A DNA stretch of 64,000 bases from Mediannikoviicoccus vaginalis (lineage in GTDB: Bacteria > Bacillota > Clostridia > Tissierellales > Peptoniphilaceae): the NCBI RefSeq assembly GCF_928097925.1, contig NZ_CAKMRI010000001.1, positions 1,886,726-1,950,725 on the forward strand, in the 5' to 3' direction. Shown piece by piece: positions 47,396-56,466 of the stretch. Under the pieces are notes generated by a model. It was given only the letters and a program-made list of their open reading frames with translations, had not been told where the DNA came from and did not search any database. Positions within the stretch are counted from its first letter, which is position 1; each line of letters starts with the position of its first letter. The translations under genes were made by a program, and so were the position numbers.

Positions 47396-47404
47396 TATAT
47401 CTCA

Positions 47405-47492
47405 GAAGTCAATGAATAAAAAATAAAATATTCATTGACTTCTATGTTTGCTGGGGTTATAATATCTATGAATAAAAAATGAAAAATTCATA
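47405..47492 (+). promoter_or_regulatory. Promoter and double operator of the tetR-rph-MATE cassette
   Basis: TTGACT (47435-47440), 17 bases, TATAAT (47458-47463). Two 24-base sites differ at only two positions: 47412-47435 and 47468-47491. Each starts ATGAATAAAAAAT and ends ATTCAT, forming an inverted repeat; they flank the promoter on both sides. The first is also the core of a longer perfect stem (47405-47442) that could end recombinase transcription. Confidence 0.7.
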
Positions 47493-47522
47493 AAAGTATT
47501 TATAATATTTAGGAGGCTTAAA

Positions 47523-48119
47523 ATGGCAAAAGCATTTACAGAAGAAGAGAAGATTAAAATAAAAGAAGATATTATGGAAACGGCTCTTGATTTATTTCAT
47601 GATAAAGGGACAAAATCACTTAGCATTTCGGAATTGACAAAAAGAGTCGGAATAGCTCAAGGGAGTTTCTATAATTTTTGGAAAGATAAAGAATCTCTTG
47701 TCATTGATTTAATGGCATATAGATCAATACAAAAATTGGAGAACATTGAAAAAGAATTTTCAAATTCACTTACGAATCCCAAAAAATTCCTTTCAGAGGT
47801 AATTTTTAAGTATTCGATAGATATGACTGAGAAAATTAAAACTCAGCCAATTTATAAAGAGGCATTTAGAATATTTGCAAGTCAAGATTCAAAGAAAGTG
47901 AATAGAGTAGAAAATCTATATGGTGATTTTTTGGATAGGTTAATAGATTATTGGTACAAAAATAATGTAGTAAAAAGCGTAGATAAGCAAGGCTTATCAA
48001 ATGCCTTTGTTGGCAGCTTCGTTCTATGTTCAAATTATTTCCATTTTAATAAAGATACCTTTGAAGAAGTGCTTAATATTTATATACAAAGCATTGTTTT
48101 TAAATATATAGAAATTTAA
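47523..48119 (+). CDS. TetR family regulator of the inner cassette
   Basis: 198 residues; AGGAGG precedes ATG 47523. The helix-turn-helix reads LFHDKGTKSLSISELTKRVG, then IAQGSFYNFWKDKESLVIDL (residues about 23-62). It is the first gene after the double operator and 23 bases before the Rph-like gene, so it probably represses the whole cassette until a ligand binds. Confidence 0.88.
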   Translation: MAKAFTEEEKIKIKEDIMETALDLFHDKGTKSLSISELTKRVGIAQGSFYNFWKDKESLVIDLMAYRSIQKLENIEKEFSNSLTNPKKFLSEVIFKYSIDMTEKIKTQPIYKEAFRIFASQDSKKVNRVENLYGDFLDRLIDYWYKNNVVKSVDKQGLSNAFVGSFVLCSNYFHFNKDTFEEVLNIYIQSIVFKYIEI

Positions 48120-48142
48120 TTGTATAAGGGAAGGTGATAACA

Positions 48143-50617
48143 ATGATTCTGGATTTTAATGAGATAAAAAAGGAAGATGTATTAGTTGCTGGAGGTAAAG
48201 GTGCTAATCTTGGAGAAATGACTTCTGCTAAAATAAATGTTCCAAGTGGATTTGTTATAACAGCAGACGCATATAGAGATTTTTTAAAAGTAAATGGGAT
48301 TGATATTCTCATTGAAAATGGAATTAAAAAATCAGTAGATGATAAAAGAAAACTTCTAAATGAAGCTGAGCATTTTAGAGGAAAGATAAAGTCTGGAAAA
48401 TTTCCTGAAAGGTTAGAGAATGCAATAAGAGAAAAATATTTTGATCTTGGAAATAATACAAGAGTTGCAGTGCGTTCTTCAGCAACGGCAGAAGATTTGC
48501 CAGATGCCAGTTTTGCAGGGCAACAAGAAACTTATTTAAATGTTCAAGGTATTGAAAGTGTATTGAATGCAGTGCGTAATTGTTATGCTTCGCTTTGGGG
48601 AAATAGAGCTGTAAGTTATAGATTTCATCAAGGTTATGATCAAACTTCAGTTTCTATTGCAGTTGTTATTCAAGAAATGATAGAGAGTGAAAAATCAGGA
48701 GTTTTATTTACCGTAAATCCAGTAAACAAAAAAGAAAATGAAATGCAAATAAATGCAAGCTTTGGATTAGGAGAAAGTGTTGTAAGCGGAAGAGTTACAG
48801 CTGATAGCTACATTATTGATAAATCAGGGAAAATAGCTCAAGTAAATATTGGAAGCAAGGAAACACAGATTATATATGGGGATAAGGAAACTGTTGAAGT
48901 AGCAGTAAGCTCTGATAAAAGAAAAACTCGTGCATTAAATGATAGAGAAATACTTGAACTTATGAAGTGTGGTTTAGAGATTGAAAAACACTATCGCATG
49001 CCTATGGATATTGAATGGGCAATCAAAAATGATATTGTATATATTTTACAGGCGAGAGCGATTACCACATTAAAAAATTCCGGAAATGATATAACTGGCA
49101 ATGATTTAATAGAGAAGTATATAAAGGGTAAAAAAATCAAAAAGGATACACGAGAAGTAATGTCATTCTTTTTAGAAAAAATGCCTTTTGCACATAGAGT
49201 CCTTGATTTCGATTATTTAATGGCAATTAATGATCAGAAAGTAAACATTTTATCAGAAGGTGGGATTATTTTACCAAGAAATCCAATTATAGATGATGAT
49301 GGCATACAAACTTTTTCTGATGAAGGAAAGCGAATTGGAAAGAATATTTTCAATTTTTTTAATATCTTAAAGAACATGAAAGATTTTGAGTTCTGTTATA
49401 AGAAGTGCAAAGATTTTATGAATATATATGAAACTGAGATAGAAGAAATCAAGCACTTAAATTTTGAAAATATGACATTAATGGAGTGTGGAAATTTTTT
49501 AGAAGAAAGTTATGCTCTTTTGCAAAAGCTTGCTTATGATAGATTTAAGTATGCCTTATTTCCATCAGTATTAAATAGCAAGAAATTTACCAAAATAATA
49601 AAAAAAGTAAATAGCAATTACTCATCGTTTGATTTTTATTGGGACTTAGATAATAAAACATCGGTGATTACAAATGATGTCTATACAATGGCTTGTGATA
49701 TAAGAAAAAATGAAGCTTTAAAAAGAGCGATAATTTCCGGAGATAATTTTAAGGAATTATATAAAAAGTTTAATGATTTTAAGAATATATCAGATGAGTT
49801 TATGAAAGATAATGGCTTTAAATCTGATTATAACTGTTATTGTTTATCTGCAAAAACATTTCTCGAAGATCCTGATAGGCTAACAAATATATTACGACCT
49901 ATATTAAATGAAAATAGTAATGAAAGTAAAGATACAAAGGATTTTTCTAAGCTTATGGAGAGTATAGAGGGAATCTATGGTAAAAAGTATCAGGATATAG
50001 AAAAACAGATAAAATATTTTAGATATTTTCATGTGGTTCGTGAAGAAAGTCAATATTTGTGGGAAACACTATTTTATTATGTAAGGAAGTGTGTTAAAAG
50101 AATTAACTTTATACTCTTGGGTGATGAAAACATAGAAATAGGAGTGGCTAATCTTTTTCATAAAGAATTACTTAAAGCAATTAACAGAGGTAATTTAAAT
50201 GAATCAGATAAGGAAAAAATAAATAGGAGAAACGAAAAATTTCCTTTAGCAATGAAAGTATGGGAAGCTTCAAAGTTATTGATTTTTAAAACGGATGGTG
50301 ATGTCTTAAAAGGAGTAAGCGGAAGCACTGGTATTGCAGTTGGAAAGGTGTGCCTGATAAATAGTCCCAAAGAATTTTATAAAATGAAAAAAGGAGATAT
50401 ATTAGTTTGTCATCTTACAGATCCTGAGTGGACTCCATTATTTAAGCTGGCAAGTGCTGTTGTGGCAGATACAGGTTCTGCTTTAAGCCATGCTGCAATT
50501 GTTGCAAGAGAATATAATATACCGGCAGTTCTTGGAGTTGGTTTTGCAACTACCAAATTCAAAGATGGGGATATGATTCAAGTAGACGGTAATAAAGGTG
50601 TAGTTAGAGGTTTGTAG
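48143..50617 (+). CDS. Rph-like rifamycin phosphotransferase (PEP-synthase-related)
   Basis: 824 residues from ATG 48143 (AAGGTG upstream; GTG 48134 also in frame). The N-terminal ATP-grasp domain has LVAGGKGANLGEM, VAVRSSATAEDLPDASFAGQ and VLFTVNP (to about residue 310). A divergent middle domain follows. The swivel domain with the phospho-His (ADTGSALSHAAIVAREYNIP, His near 783) is at the C-terminus. PEP synthase has that His domain in the middle and a PEP-binding barrel after it; the order seen here is that of Rph enzymes. The substrate is inferred, not proved. Confidence 0.75.
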   Translation: MILDFNEIKKEDVLVAGGKGANLGEMTSAKINVPSGFVITADAYRDFLKVNGIDILIENGIKKSVDDKRKLLNEAEHFRGKIKSGKFPERLENAIREKYFDLGNNTRVAVRSSATAEDLPDASFAGQQETYLNVQGIESVLNAVRNCYASLWGNRAVSYRFHQGYDQTSVSIAVVIQEMIESEKSGVLFTVNPVNKKENEMQINASFGLGESVVSGRVTADSYIIDKSGKIAQVNIGSKETQIIYGDKETVEVAVSSDKRKTRALNDREILELMKCGLEIEKHYRMPMDIEWAIKNDIVYILQARAITTLKNSGNDITGNDLIEKYIKGKKIKKDTREVMSFFLEKMPFAHRVLDFDYLMAINDQKVNILSEGGIILPRNPIIDDDGIQTFSDEGKRIGKNIFNFFNILKNMKDFEFCYKKCKDFMNIYETEIEEIKHLNFENMTLMECGNFLEESYALLQKLAYDRFKYALFPSVLNSKKFTKIIKKVNSNYSSFDFYWDLDNKTSVITNDVYTMACDIRKNEALKRAIISGDNFKELYKKFNDFKNISDEFMKDNGFKSDYNCYCLSAKTFLEDPDRLTNILRPILNENSNESKDTKDFSKLMESIEGIYGKKYQDIEKQIKYFRYFHVVREESQYLWETLFYYVRKCVKRINFILLGDENIEIGVANLFHKELLKAINRGNLNESDKEKINRRNEKFPLAMKVWEASKLLIFKTDGDVLKGVSGSTGIAVGKVCLINSPKEFYKMKKGDILVCHLTDPEWTPLFKLASAVVADTGSALSHAAIVAREYNIPAVLGVGFATTKFKDGDMIQVDGNKGVVRGL

Positions 50618-50618
50618 T

Positions 50619-51995
50619 ATGAACTCAAGTAATAATAAAAAAGAATTGAAAAGAAAAGCCATTTTAAACGATAATCTTCTGCCATTATTAGTGAAAACTT
50701 CTATTCCTACCATTATAGGTATGCTTGTCATGGTAATTTATAATCTGACTGATACATTTTTTGTCGGTATTTTAAATAATAAATCCATGACAGCTGCTAT
50801 CGGTATCGTGTTTAGCTTTATGAGTTTTATTCAAGCTATTGGATTTTGGTTTGGGTATGGAAGTGGAAACATAATGTCAAAAAAAATTGGAGAAAATGAA
50901 GAAAGAGAAGCAGAAATTATATCGTCTATTGGAATTCTCTTTGCTATTGTCATTGGTATTTTAATAGCTATTTTATCATGGTTTTTTGTTTTACCGCTGT
51001 CAAAATTTATAGGTGGAAGTGCTTCTGAAAGTTTGTTGAATTTTACAGTGCAGTATCTAAAGGTGATTATTGTCAGCATACCATTTGGTCTTTATTCTAT
51101 TACTCTTTACAATCAATTAAGACTTTGTGGGAATGTGAAAGATGGAATGATAGGATTATTGATAGGAATGGTTGTCAATATAGTTCTGGATCCTGTATTG
51201 ATGTTTGGGTTTAAATTCGGCTTTATTGGAGCTGGATATGCAACATTGATAGGACAAATTACAGGTTGCATCGTATTAACGAATTTATCAGAAAAAAATG
51301 GAAATACTGCTGTTGATTTAAAAAAAGTAAGAATAAATAAAGATAGAGTATATCATATTCTGGCAGGAGGAATGCCTAATTTTTCAAGACAATTTATCAC
51401 AAGTATCGCTTTAATTTTACTGAATGTTGTAGCCGCAAAATACGGTGATGGTGTTATAGCAGCATTAACAATAAGCTCAAGGATATTAGCATTAGCATAT
51501 ATGATAATGATAGGCTGGGGTCAGGGTTTTCAGCCTATCTGTGCGATGAATTACGGGGCAAAGCAATATGATAGAGTTAAAAAGGCTTTTAAATTTGCAG
51601 TAACAGGAGGTACTTTATTTTTAATTATAGCGGCTATTTTGTTATATGTTTTTTCTGAACCGCTTATTAGAACAATGTCAAATGATAATGAAGTTATTTT
51701 AGCCGGTACAGAGATACTGCGTATGCAATGTATTACAATGCCACTTTTAGGATACTTTGCGATTAGTAGTATGCTAATGCAAAATATTGGACAATATTTT
51801 TGGGCATCAATAATTTCAATTTCACGACAAGGAATATTTTATATTCCGTTATTGTATACTTTATCAAATATATTTGGGCAATTTGGAATATATTTGCTTC
51901 AACCAGTGGCAGATGTTTTGTCATTTGGTTTAGCTGTTATCTTAGTTAGGAAAATAAAATTTGCCAATGATAAATGCAAAAAAGATGGCATTTAA
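50619..51995 (+). CDS. MATE family efflux transporter of the inner cassette
   Basis: 458 residues with about twelve membrane helices. LLPLLVKTSIPTIIGMLVMV begins the first repeat, and GWGQGFQPICAMNYGAKQYD in the second half is diagnostic. It starts right after the Rph-like stop codon, so the two are co-transcribed. It is only distantly similar to the chromosomal MATE at 31763. Together with Rph it suggests drug inactivation plus export. Confidence 0.9.
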   Translation: MNSSNNKKELKRKAILNDNLLPLLVKTSIPTIIGMLVMVIYNLTDTFFVGILNNKSMTAAIGIVFSFMSFIQAIGFWFGYGSGNIMSKKIGENEEREAEIISSIGILFAIVIGILIAILSWFFVLPLSKFIGGSASESLLNFTVQYLKVIIVSIPFGLYSITLYNQLRLCGNVKDGMIGLLIGMVVNIVLDPVLMFGFKFGFIGAGYATLIGQITGCIVLTNLSEKNGNTAVDLKKVRINKDRVYHILAGGMPNFSRQFITSIALILLNVVAAKYGDGVIAALTISSRILALAYMIMIGWGQGFQPICAMNYGAKQYDRVKKAFKFAVTGGTLFLIIAAILLYVFSEPLIRTMSNDNEVILAGTEILRMQCITMPLLGYFAISSMLMQNIGQYFWASIISISRQGIFYIPLLYTLSNIFGQFGIYLLQPVADVLSFGLAVILVRKIKFANDKCKKDGI

Positions 51996-52056
51996 AGTTT
52001 ATAAAAGATTTATTTAGGAGGGAAAAATATGTAGCTAAGTAATGGAGGGATAAATA

Positions 52057-52161
52057 ATGGGAACACTAAATTCTGTTAGTCACATAAGATACATTTATCC
52101 TTTTTTATGCTTGGAATTGCTTACACGTAGCAATAACACTTTACCAGAAACAACAAAATAG
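52057..52161 (+). CDS. Possible small peptide (34 residues)
   Basis: GGAGGG lies six bases before ATG 52057. The peptide contains RYIYPFLCLELLTRSNN. No family is recognised, and it may be the remnant of a longer gene. The surrounding stretch 51996-52278 otherwise holds only a terminator. Confidence 0.25.
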   Translation: MGTLNSVSHIRYIYPFLCLELLTRSNNTLPETTK

Positions 52162-52191
52162 AAAATCATATAAAATATTAGTTTTTAAGCC

Positions 52192-52233
52192 GAGAGGACT
52201 TTTTACGTCAAAGTGTAGAAGTCCTCCTTTTTT
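52192..52233 (+). terminator. Hairpin with T-run before the sigma-like gene
   Basis: GAGGACTTTTTAC / GTAGAAGTCCTC around GTCAAAGT, then CTTTTTT. Confidence 0.8.
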
Positions 52234-52278
52234 ATTCTCAAAAAGCAAAACAGAGAACTTAAAAAGGAGGATAACACA

Positions 52279-52695
52279 ATGCCTAATAAGGAATATTACC
52301 TTTATGTCAAAGGGGAAGCTATACCCATAAGTGAAGAAGTCTACAAAGCCTATTGGAAGATAACAGAGCATGAAAAATATCTTCAGAAAAAGGATTGCAA
52401 GTATGGAGTTATTCCATTTTCATCATTAGATCATGATGGACACTTTGTAGATAACATCATAGATGAAAAAATAGACTTAGAAAAAATTGTAGAAGTCAAA
52501 ATGCAAATTGAAGAACTGCATAAGGCATTAGCTACACTGACAAAAGAAGAAAGAGAGTTAATGGAAGCCATCTTCTACAGAGAAGAAAGTCTTAGGTCAA
52601 TCAGCAGAAAAGAGAAAGTTACACATCAGGCAATCGGACAAAGGAGGGATCAAATTTTAGAAAAACTAAGAAAGATTTTAGAAGATAAAATCTAA
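52279..52695 (+). CDS. Sigma-70-like (region 4) DNA-binding protein
   Basis: 138 residues. The C-terminal half is a sigma region 4 helix-turn-helix: ALATLTKEERELMEAIFYRE, then ESLRSISRKEKVTHQAIGQR (residues about 84-124). The N-terminus (YYLYVKGEAIPISEEVYKAY) is the standard start of small sigma-like proteins of Tn4451/ICE elements. It probably controls element genes. AAAGGAGG precedes the ATG. Confidence 0.85.
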   Translation: MPNKEYYLYVKGEAIPISEEVYKAYWKITEHEKYLQKKDCKYGVIPFSSLDHDGHFVDNIIDEKIDLEKIVEVKMQIEELHKALATLTKEERELMEAIFYREESLRSISRKEKVTHQAIGQRRDQILEKLRKILEDKI

Positions 52696-52717
52696 AAAAT
52701 GATGAAAGGTTAAGTAT

Positions 52718-52744
52718 CAAAGAAAGGTGCTTAGCCTTTCTTTG
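52718..52744 (+). terminator. Hairpin before the DUF3847-like gene
   Basis: Perfect 10-base stem CAAAGAAAGG / CCTTTCTTTG with loop TGCTTAG; only a short T-run follows. Confidence 0.5.
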
Positions 52745-52781
52745 TTTGGAACACAACAATATTGAAATGGAGGAATGAAAA

Positions 52782-53156
52782 ATGAAAGAGTTAGAAAATG
52801 TAATGAGCCAGTTGGAAAAAGAAACTAAGAAAAAAGAACAGGTAGAAAACAAAATTAAGCAACTAAGACAAAAGAAATCACAGCTAAAAAGAAAGGCGGA
52901 CACGAAACGAAAAGTAGAAAAAGGAGGCGTGTTTGAGAAATTTGAAAAACAGATAACCGGAGCAGAAGAAAGTACCGACAATGATTTAATCTATGCCTTT
53001 TTAGATTATGTACTTTCCGATAATCGAAATAGAGAAAAGCTAAAAGAACTTACAGAAATTCATTTAAAAGAAAAAGAAATCTCTTTAGAAGAAAATCCAA
53101 ATCTTAAAGAGGAAAATGCAAATGATGATTTTGAAGAACTGACAGAGGAAGAATAA
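52782..53156 (+). CDS. DUF3847-like mobilization accessory protein
   Basis: 124 residues, highly charged. Residues 1-45 are coiled coil (EKETKKKEQVENKIKQLRQK), followed by the RKVEKGGVFEKFEKQITGAE region and an acidic tail. It stands directly upstream of oriT and the relaxase gene, like the DUF3847 gene at 36841, with which it shares layout more than sequence. TGGAGG precedes the ATG. Confidence 0.65.
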   Translation: MKELENVMSQLEKETKKKEQVENKIKQLRQKKSQLKRKADTKRKVEKGGVFEKFEKQITGAEESTDNDLIYAFLDYVLSDNRNREKLKELTEIHLKEKEISLEENPNLKEENANDDFEELTEEE

Positions 53157-53189
53157 GGAAAACAGAAAATGTATTAGAAACTGAGATGG

Positions 53190-53226
53190 AGCAAAGTGAG
53201 AAACATTTTAACACTTTGCTTTTTTG
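53190..53226 (+). terminator. Terminator before oriT copy 2
   Basis: AGCAAAGTG / CACTTTGCT with a 13-base loop, then six Ts. Confidence 0.75.
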
Positions 53227-53340
53227 TGGATTTGAAAAATCTACAAAAAACAAAGTTCACAGGGGTCTAAGGGGGAGTAGCCCCCTTGAACAAATAAAAA
53301 TGCTTTAGCGTTTTTGTTTCCTTAACGGAGCTATAAGCTT

Positions 53341-53412
53341 TCCGCAGGAACGCAAAGCACCGTAGTCAAACGGTGTATCTTTGCGCCCTTTGAAAAAGGG
53401 AGCGAAGATACG
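53341..53412 (+). other. Origin of transfer (oriT), copy 2, plus orientation
   Basis: CCGCAGGAACGCAAAGCACC leads into a hairpin (CACCGT/ACGGTG), then TATCTTTGCGCCCTTTG. The series matches the minus strand of copy 1 (37215-37150) block for block. TGCGCCCTT is the probable nick region. It stands 60 bases before the relaxase gene. A GGGGG/CCCCC hairpin lies at 53270-53285; the rest of 53157-53471 is free of genes. Confidence 0.7.
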
Positions 53413-53471
53413 ACCTGAACATTAGGATAGTAAAATCCCAAAATTGAAAACAGATAAAGGAGGAAAAGACA

Positions 53472-55112
53472 ATGGAAATCAAAAGTTTGCATACCCATGT
53501 AGATATTGTGGCAAGGTCAAAAGGGCATAGCGTGATTGCAAAAGCTGCATACAATGCAAGAGATAAATTACAAGATGAATACTATGGAAAAACACATGAC
53601 TATTCTAAAAAAGAAGACCTTGTATTCTCAAAAATATTTCTGCCGGAACATATCCCGAAAAAGTTTTCAAACAGAGAATACCTATGGAATAGTGTTGAAA
53701 AAATAGAGAAAAGTAAAAATTCACAACTTGCAAGAAATCTGCTCTTTACACTTCCAAGAGAATTAAATGAACAGGACAGAATAAAATTAATCAGCGAATT
53801 TATAGAAGAAAACTTTACTTCTAAAGGTATGATAGCAGACTGTAATATTCATAATCCTATGGCAAGCGATCATGAAGAACAACCACACGCCCATATCCTA
53901 CTTACCCTTAGAGAAATAGACGAAAAAGGGAATTGGAAACCGAAATGCAGAAAAGAATATATCCTTGATGAAAACGGAGAAAAGATAAAACTGAAAAGCG
54001 GAAACTATAAATCAAGAAAAGTAAATTTGAACGATTGGAACGAACCTGACAAAGCAAAAGAGTGGAGAGAAAACTTTTCAAAGAAAGCAAACGAATACTT
54101 GGCAAGAAACAACATAAATAAAAGGATAGATCCACGCACCTTTAAAGAACAAGGCAGAGAAGAACTCCCGCAAATTCATTTAGGCACAAGCAGTTATCAG
54201 ATGGAGAAAAAAGGCATACAGACAGAGAGAGGAAACCAAAACAGAAAAATCATCGCCTTGAATTTAGAATTTAGAAAATTAAAAGAGGAGCTATCCAAAC
54301 TTACGTCTTGGATAGGCTCGTTACTTGGAAGTCTGCAAGTAAAATATGATGAATACAAACAGGAGAAAAAAGAAGAATATGAGAACAAGGCGGAACTCTT
54401 TAATCTCTATGAGTACATCAGTATTTATTATGACTTACAGGGAGAAAAAGCAAGAAAGTTAAATCCCTATGCAAGCAACAAAAAGATAGGTGCAGACCTA
54501 AGACGATTTTCCAAAGCAAGAATATATCTGAAAGGCAACAATCTTAAAACCATAGCCGACCTACAAGAAAAGATAAGCACATTACAATCCCAAAATAAGA
54601 AAATTAGTCAAGACATTAAGGCGAAAACCACAAGAATAGAAAACTTAAATAAATGCTTTGCCTATGCGGACATCATCAAGGATAACAAAAAAGTCTTTGA
54701 GGAATGGAACAGTAAATCCCTATTCAAAGACAGCTTTTACAATTCCCATAAAGATGAGATAGATAAATATAAAAGAGCAAGGGCAATTCTTGAAAAGATA
54801 ACAGGCTCATCGGCGATTAAGTCTAAAGACTGGAAAAAAGAAATCCAAAGCCTTGAAGATGAAATATCGAAACTCAACAGACAATCACAATCAATCAAAG
54901 AAGAGTACGAAAGTATCAACCATATCAAGTATGCAGTCAAGACAGTCAATGACGATTATGGCATAGACCTAAGTATTGAAATTGACAAGGCAATCAAGAG
55001 AGGAGAAAAAGAAAGTATCATAGAAAAGATAAAAGAGTATAAGCAAGATAGTGATAGTTTTAATAAAAAAAGACAAATGACTAAAGACTATTACAAAAAT
55101 CAAGAAAGATAA
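53472..55112 (+). CDS. MobA/MobL-type relaxase, copy 2
   Basis: 546 residues. The N-terminus LHTHVDIVARSKGHSVIAKA, the Tyr in KTHDYSKKEDL, and the metal-binding PHAHILLTLRE near residue 139 are intact. The C-terminal coiled coil ends identically to relaxase copy 1. GGAGG precedes ATG 53472. It should nick the adjacent oriT and allow the inner element to be mobilized with help from another conjugation system. Confidence 0.92.
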   Translation: MEIKSLHTHVDIVARSKGHSVIAKAAYNARDKLQDEYYGKTHDYSKKEDLVFSKIFLPEHIPKKFSNREYLWNSVEKIEKSKNSQLARNLLFTLPRELNEQDRIKLISEFIEENFTSKGMIADCNIHNPMASDHEEQPHAHILLTLREIDEKGNWKPKCRKEYILDENGEKIKLKSGNYKSRKVNLNDWNEPDKAKEWRENFSKKANEYLARNNINKRIDPRTFKEQGREELPQIHLGTSSYQMEKKGIQTERGNQNRKIIALNLEFRKLKEELSKLTSWIGSLLGSLQVKYDEYKQEKKEEYENKAELFNLYEYISIYYDLQGEKARKLNPYASNKKIGADLRRFSKARIYLKGNNLKTIADLQEKISTLQSQNKKISQDIKAKTTRIENLNKCFAYADIIKDNKKVFEEWNSKSLFKDSFYNSHKDEIDKYKRARAILEKITGSSAIKSKDWKKEIQSLEDEISKLNRQSQSIKEEYESINHIKYAVKTVNDDYGIDLSIEIDKAIKRGEKESIIEKIKEYKQDSDSFNKKRQMTKDYYKNQER

Positions 55113-55368
55113 GACCTGGTAAAAATATCTTATCCAAGCTATAATATGACCAAGAAAATAAAGGCAGATCTAGGAGGTAATAGAGATGAATAAAAGGCAA
55201 GAGCTAATAGATGAACTCATAAAAGCAGATCAAGATGGAACATACAAAACATATAAAAGCACAGAAGAAATAAAAGCAATGAACAATGAAGAAATACAGA
55301 TTATATATTCTAACATGAAAAACTATCTATCAGACAAAAGAACACACACAAACTATTAAAGGTGGAAA
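54983..55368 (+). repeat. Direct repeat copy B (386 bases)
   Basis: Partner of 38971-39356, with a handful of differences. It spans the relaxase 3' end and the 57-codon gene. Confidence 0.85.
55186..55359 (+). CDS. Small mobile-element protein, copy 2 (57 residues)
   Basis: ATG 55186 after CTAGGAGG. Starts MNKRQELIDELIKADQDGTY, with a few substitutions against copy 1 at 39174 (EEIQIIYSN against EEVQILYSN). Conservation next to the relaxase suggests a translated gene. Function unknown. Confidence 0.6.
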   Translation: MNKRQELIDELIKADQDGTYKTYKSTEEIKAMNNEEIQIIYSNMKNYLSDKRTHTNY

Positions 55369-55481
55369 GGTATTGTAAGCTATTTAAAAGTATAAAAGGT
55401 ATAAAGACCTAAGAAATATATAAAAACATCTAAAATAAGCATTCCACCACCAACAACAACAACCAAATAAAAACAAGCAAA

Positions 55482-55521
55482 GGGAAGTATAGAAAAATTA
55501 AAGCCTATACTTCCCTTTTTT
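55482..55521 (+). terminator. Hairpin with T-run before pcfB copy 2
   Basis: GGGAAGTATAG / CTATACTTCCC, perfect 11-base stem, then seven Ts, 25 bases before the next start. Confidence 0.8.
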
Positions 55522-55546
55522 TAATTCAAACAAAGGAGATAAAAGC

Positions 55547-56074
55547 ATGATAAACGAAGAAATAAGCAAAGAAGCAGGTCAAGCAGCACAAACCATAATA
55601 TCATACACAATAAAGGCAGCAAAAGAAACAATCAACTTAGACAAAGAAATAAGAAAAAAGATGAATGATACTTTAGAAAAAGCAAACGGAAACCTCAAAA
55701 GTCTTATGGGCGATGAAATGAAAATAAAAGACCTCTACAAGAAAGGACAACTAGAAAATATAAGCATAGATCAAAGCGACCTCAAAGACTTAAAAAAAGA
55801 ACTAAACAAACTTGGAGTAAGTTTCTCAGTAATGAAAAACAAAGAAAGCAAAAACTATGAAATATTCTTCCAAGCCAAAGACATAAAAGTAATGGAATAT
55901 GCCTTTAAGCAAGTCATAGCCAAGGAAAATAAAAAAGAAAAGGAAAGTATCCTAAAGCAAATAAAGAAATACAAAGACCTATCCAAGAACAAGGATAAGA
56001 CAAAAGAGAAAGTCAAAAGAAAAGTAAAAGAAAAAGTAAAACCAAGCAAAAAAGATATGACCAGAGAAATCTAA
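55547..56074 (+). CDS. PcfB-like (DUF3801) protein, inner-element copy
   Basis: 175 residues. The core LGVSFSVMKNKESKNYEIFF and QAKDIKVMEYAFKQV (residues about 88-123) identifies DUF3801. The tail is rich in Lys. It probably helps couple the relaxosome to a VirD4 protein. CAAAGGAG precedes the ATG. The paralogue in the host ICE is at 43528. Confidence 0.82.
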   Translation: MINEEISKEAGQAAQTIISYTIKAAKETINLDKEIRKKMNDTLEKANGNLKSLMGDEMKIKDLYKKGQLENISIDQSDLKDLKKELNKLGVSFSVMKNKESKNYEIFFQAKDIKVMEYAFKQVIAKENKKEKESILKQIKKYKDLSKNKDKTKEKVKRKVKEKVKPSKKDMTREI

Positions 56075-56199
56075 GGGAGTAACGAAAAGTTACATCCTTA
56101 AATAACCACAATAACAAGACTTCCGAAAAGCAGAAGTCCAGAATTCCGAAAATCGGAAATCAAGAATTTCGATTATCGAAAATCAAGAAAGGAGTAGAT

Positions 56200-56390
56200 A
56201 TGGCAACAAACAAAAGATATTATTGGATAAAATTAAAAGAAGAATTTTTCACAGACAAAATAAACAGAGGACATTGTCCTTAATGAGTCCAACCCATGTC
56301 CGACAAGAGATAGAGATATAGATAGATAAAGATATAGAGATAGATAAAGAGAGAGGGAGAGATAGAAAAGATTTAATATTTTTGGTATAA
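56200..56390 (+). pseudogene. Remnant of a phage-type replisome organizer
   Basis: ATG 56200 (AAAGGAG upstream) opens MATNKRYYWIKLKEEFFTDK, the usual start of replisome-organizer (DnaD-like) proteins, and stops at 56281. After 40 bases a frame with GATAGA-type repeats (VRQEIEI, then IDKDIEIDKERGRDRKDL) runs on with stops; such repeats normally form the linker of that protein. The main domain has been deleted. Confidence 0.5.
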
Positions 56391-56466
56391 TTATAGAAAT
56401 TAGGCTTTGAAAATATTATGGATAATTGGCTTAAGATCTGTAAGCTAAATGAAATAAAGAGAAAAT

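Noticed and set aside
48143..50617. Annotating this gene as phosphoenolpyruvate synthase
   Set aside because: The His swivel domain is at the C-terminus and no PEP-binding barrel follows it, which fits Rph-type proteins rather than PEP synthase.
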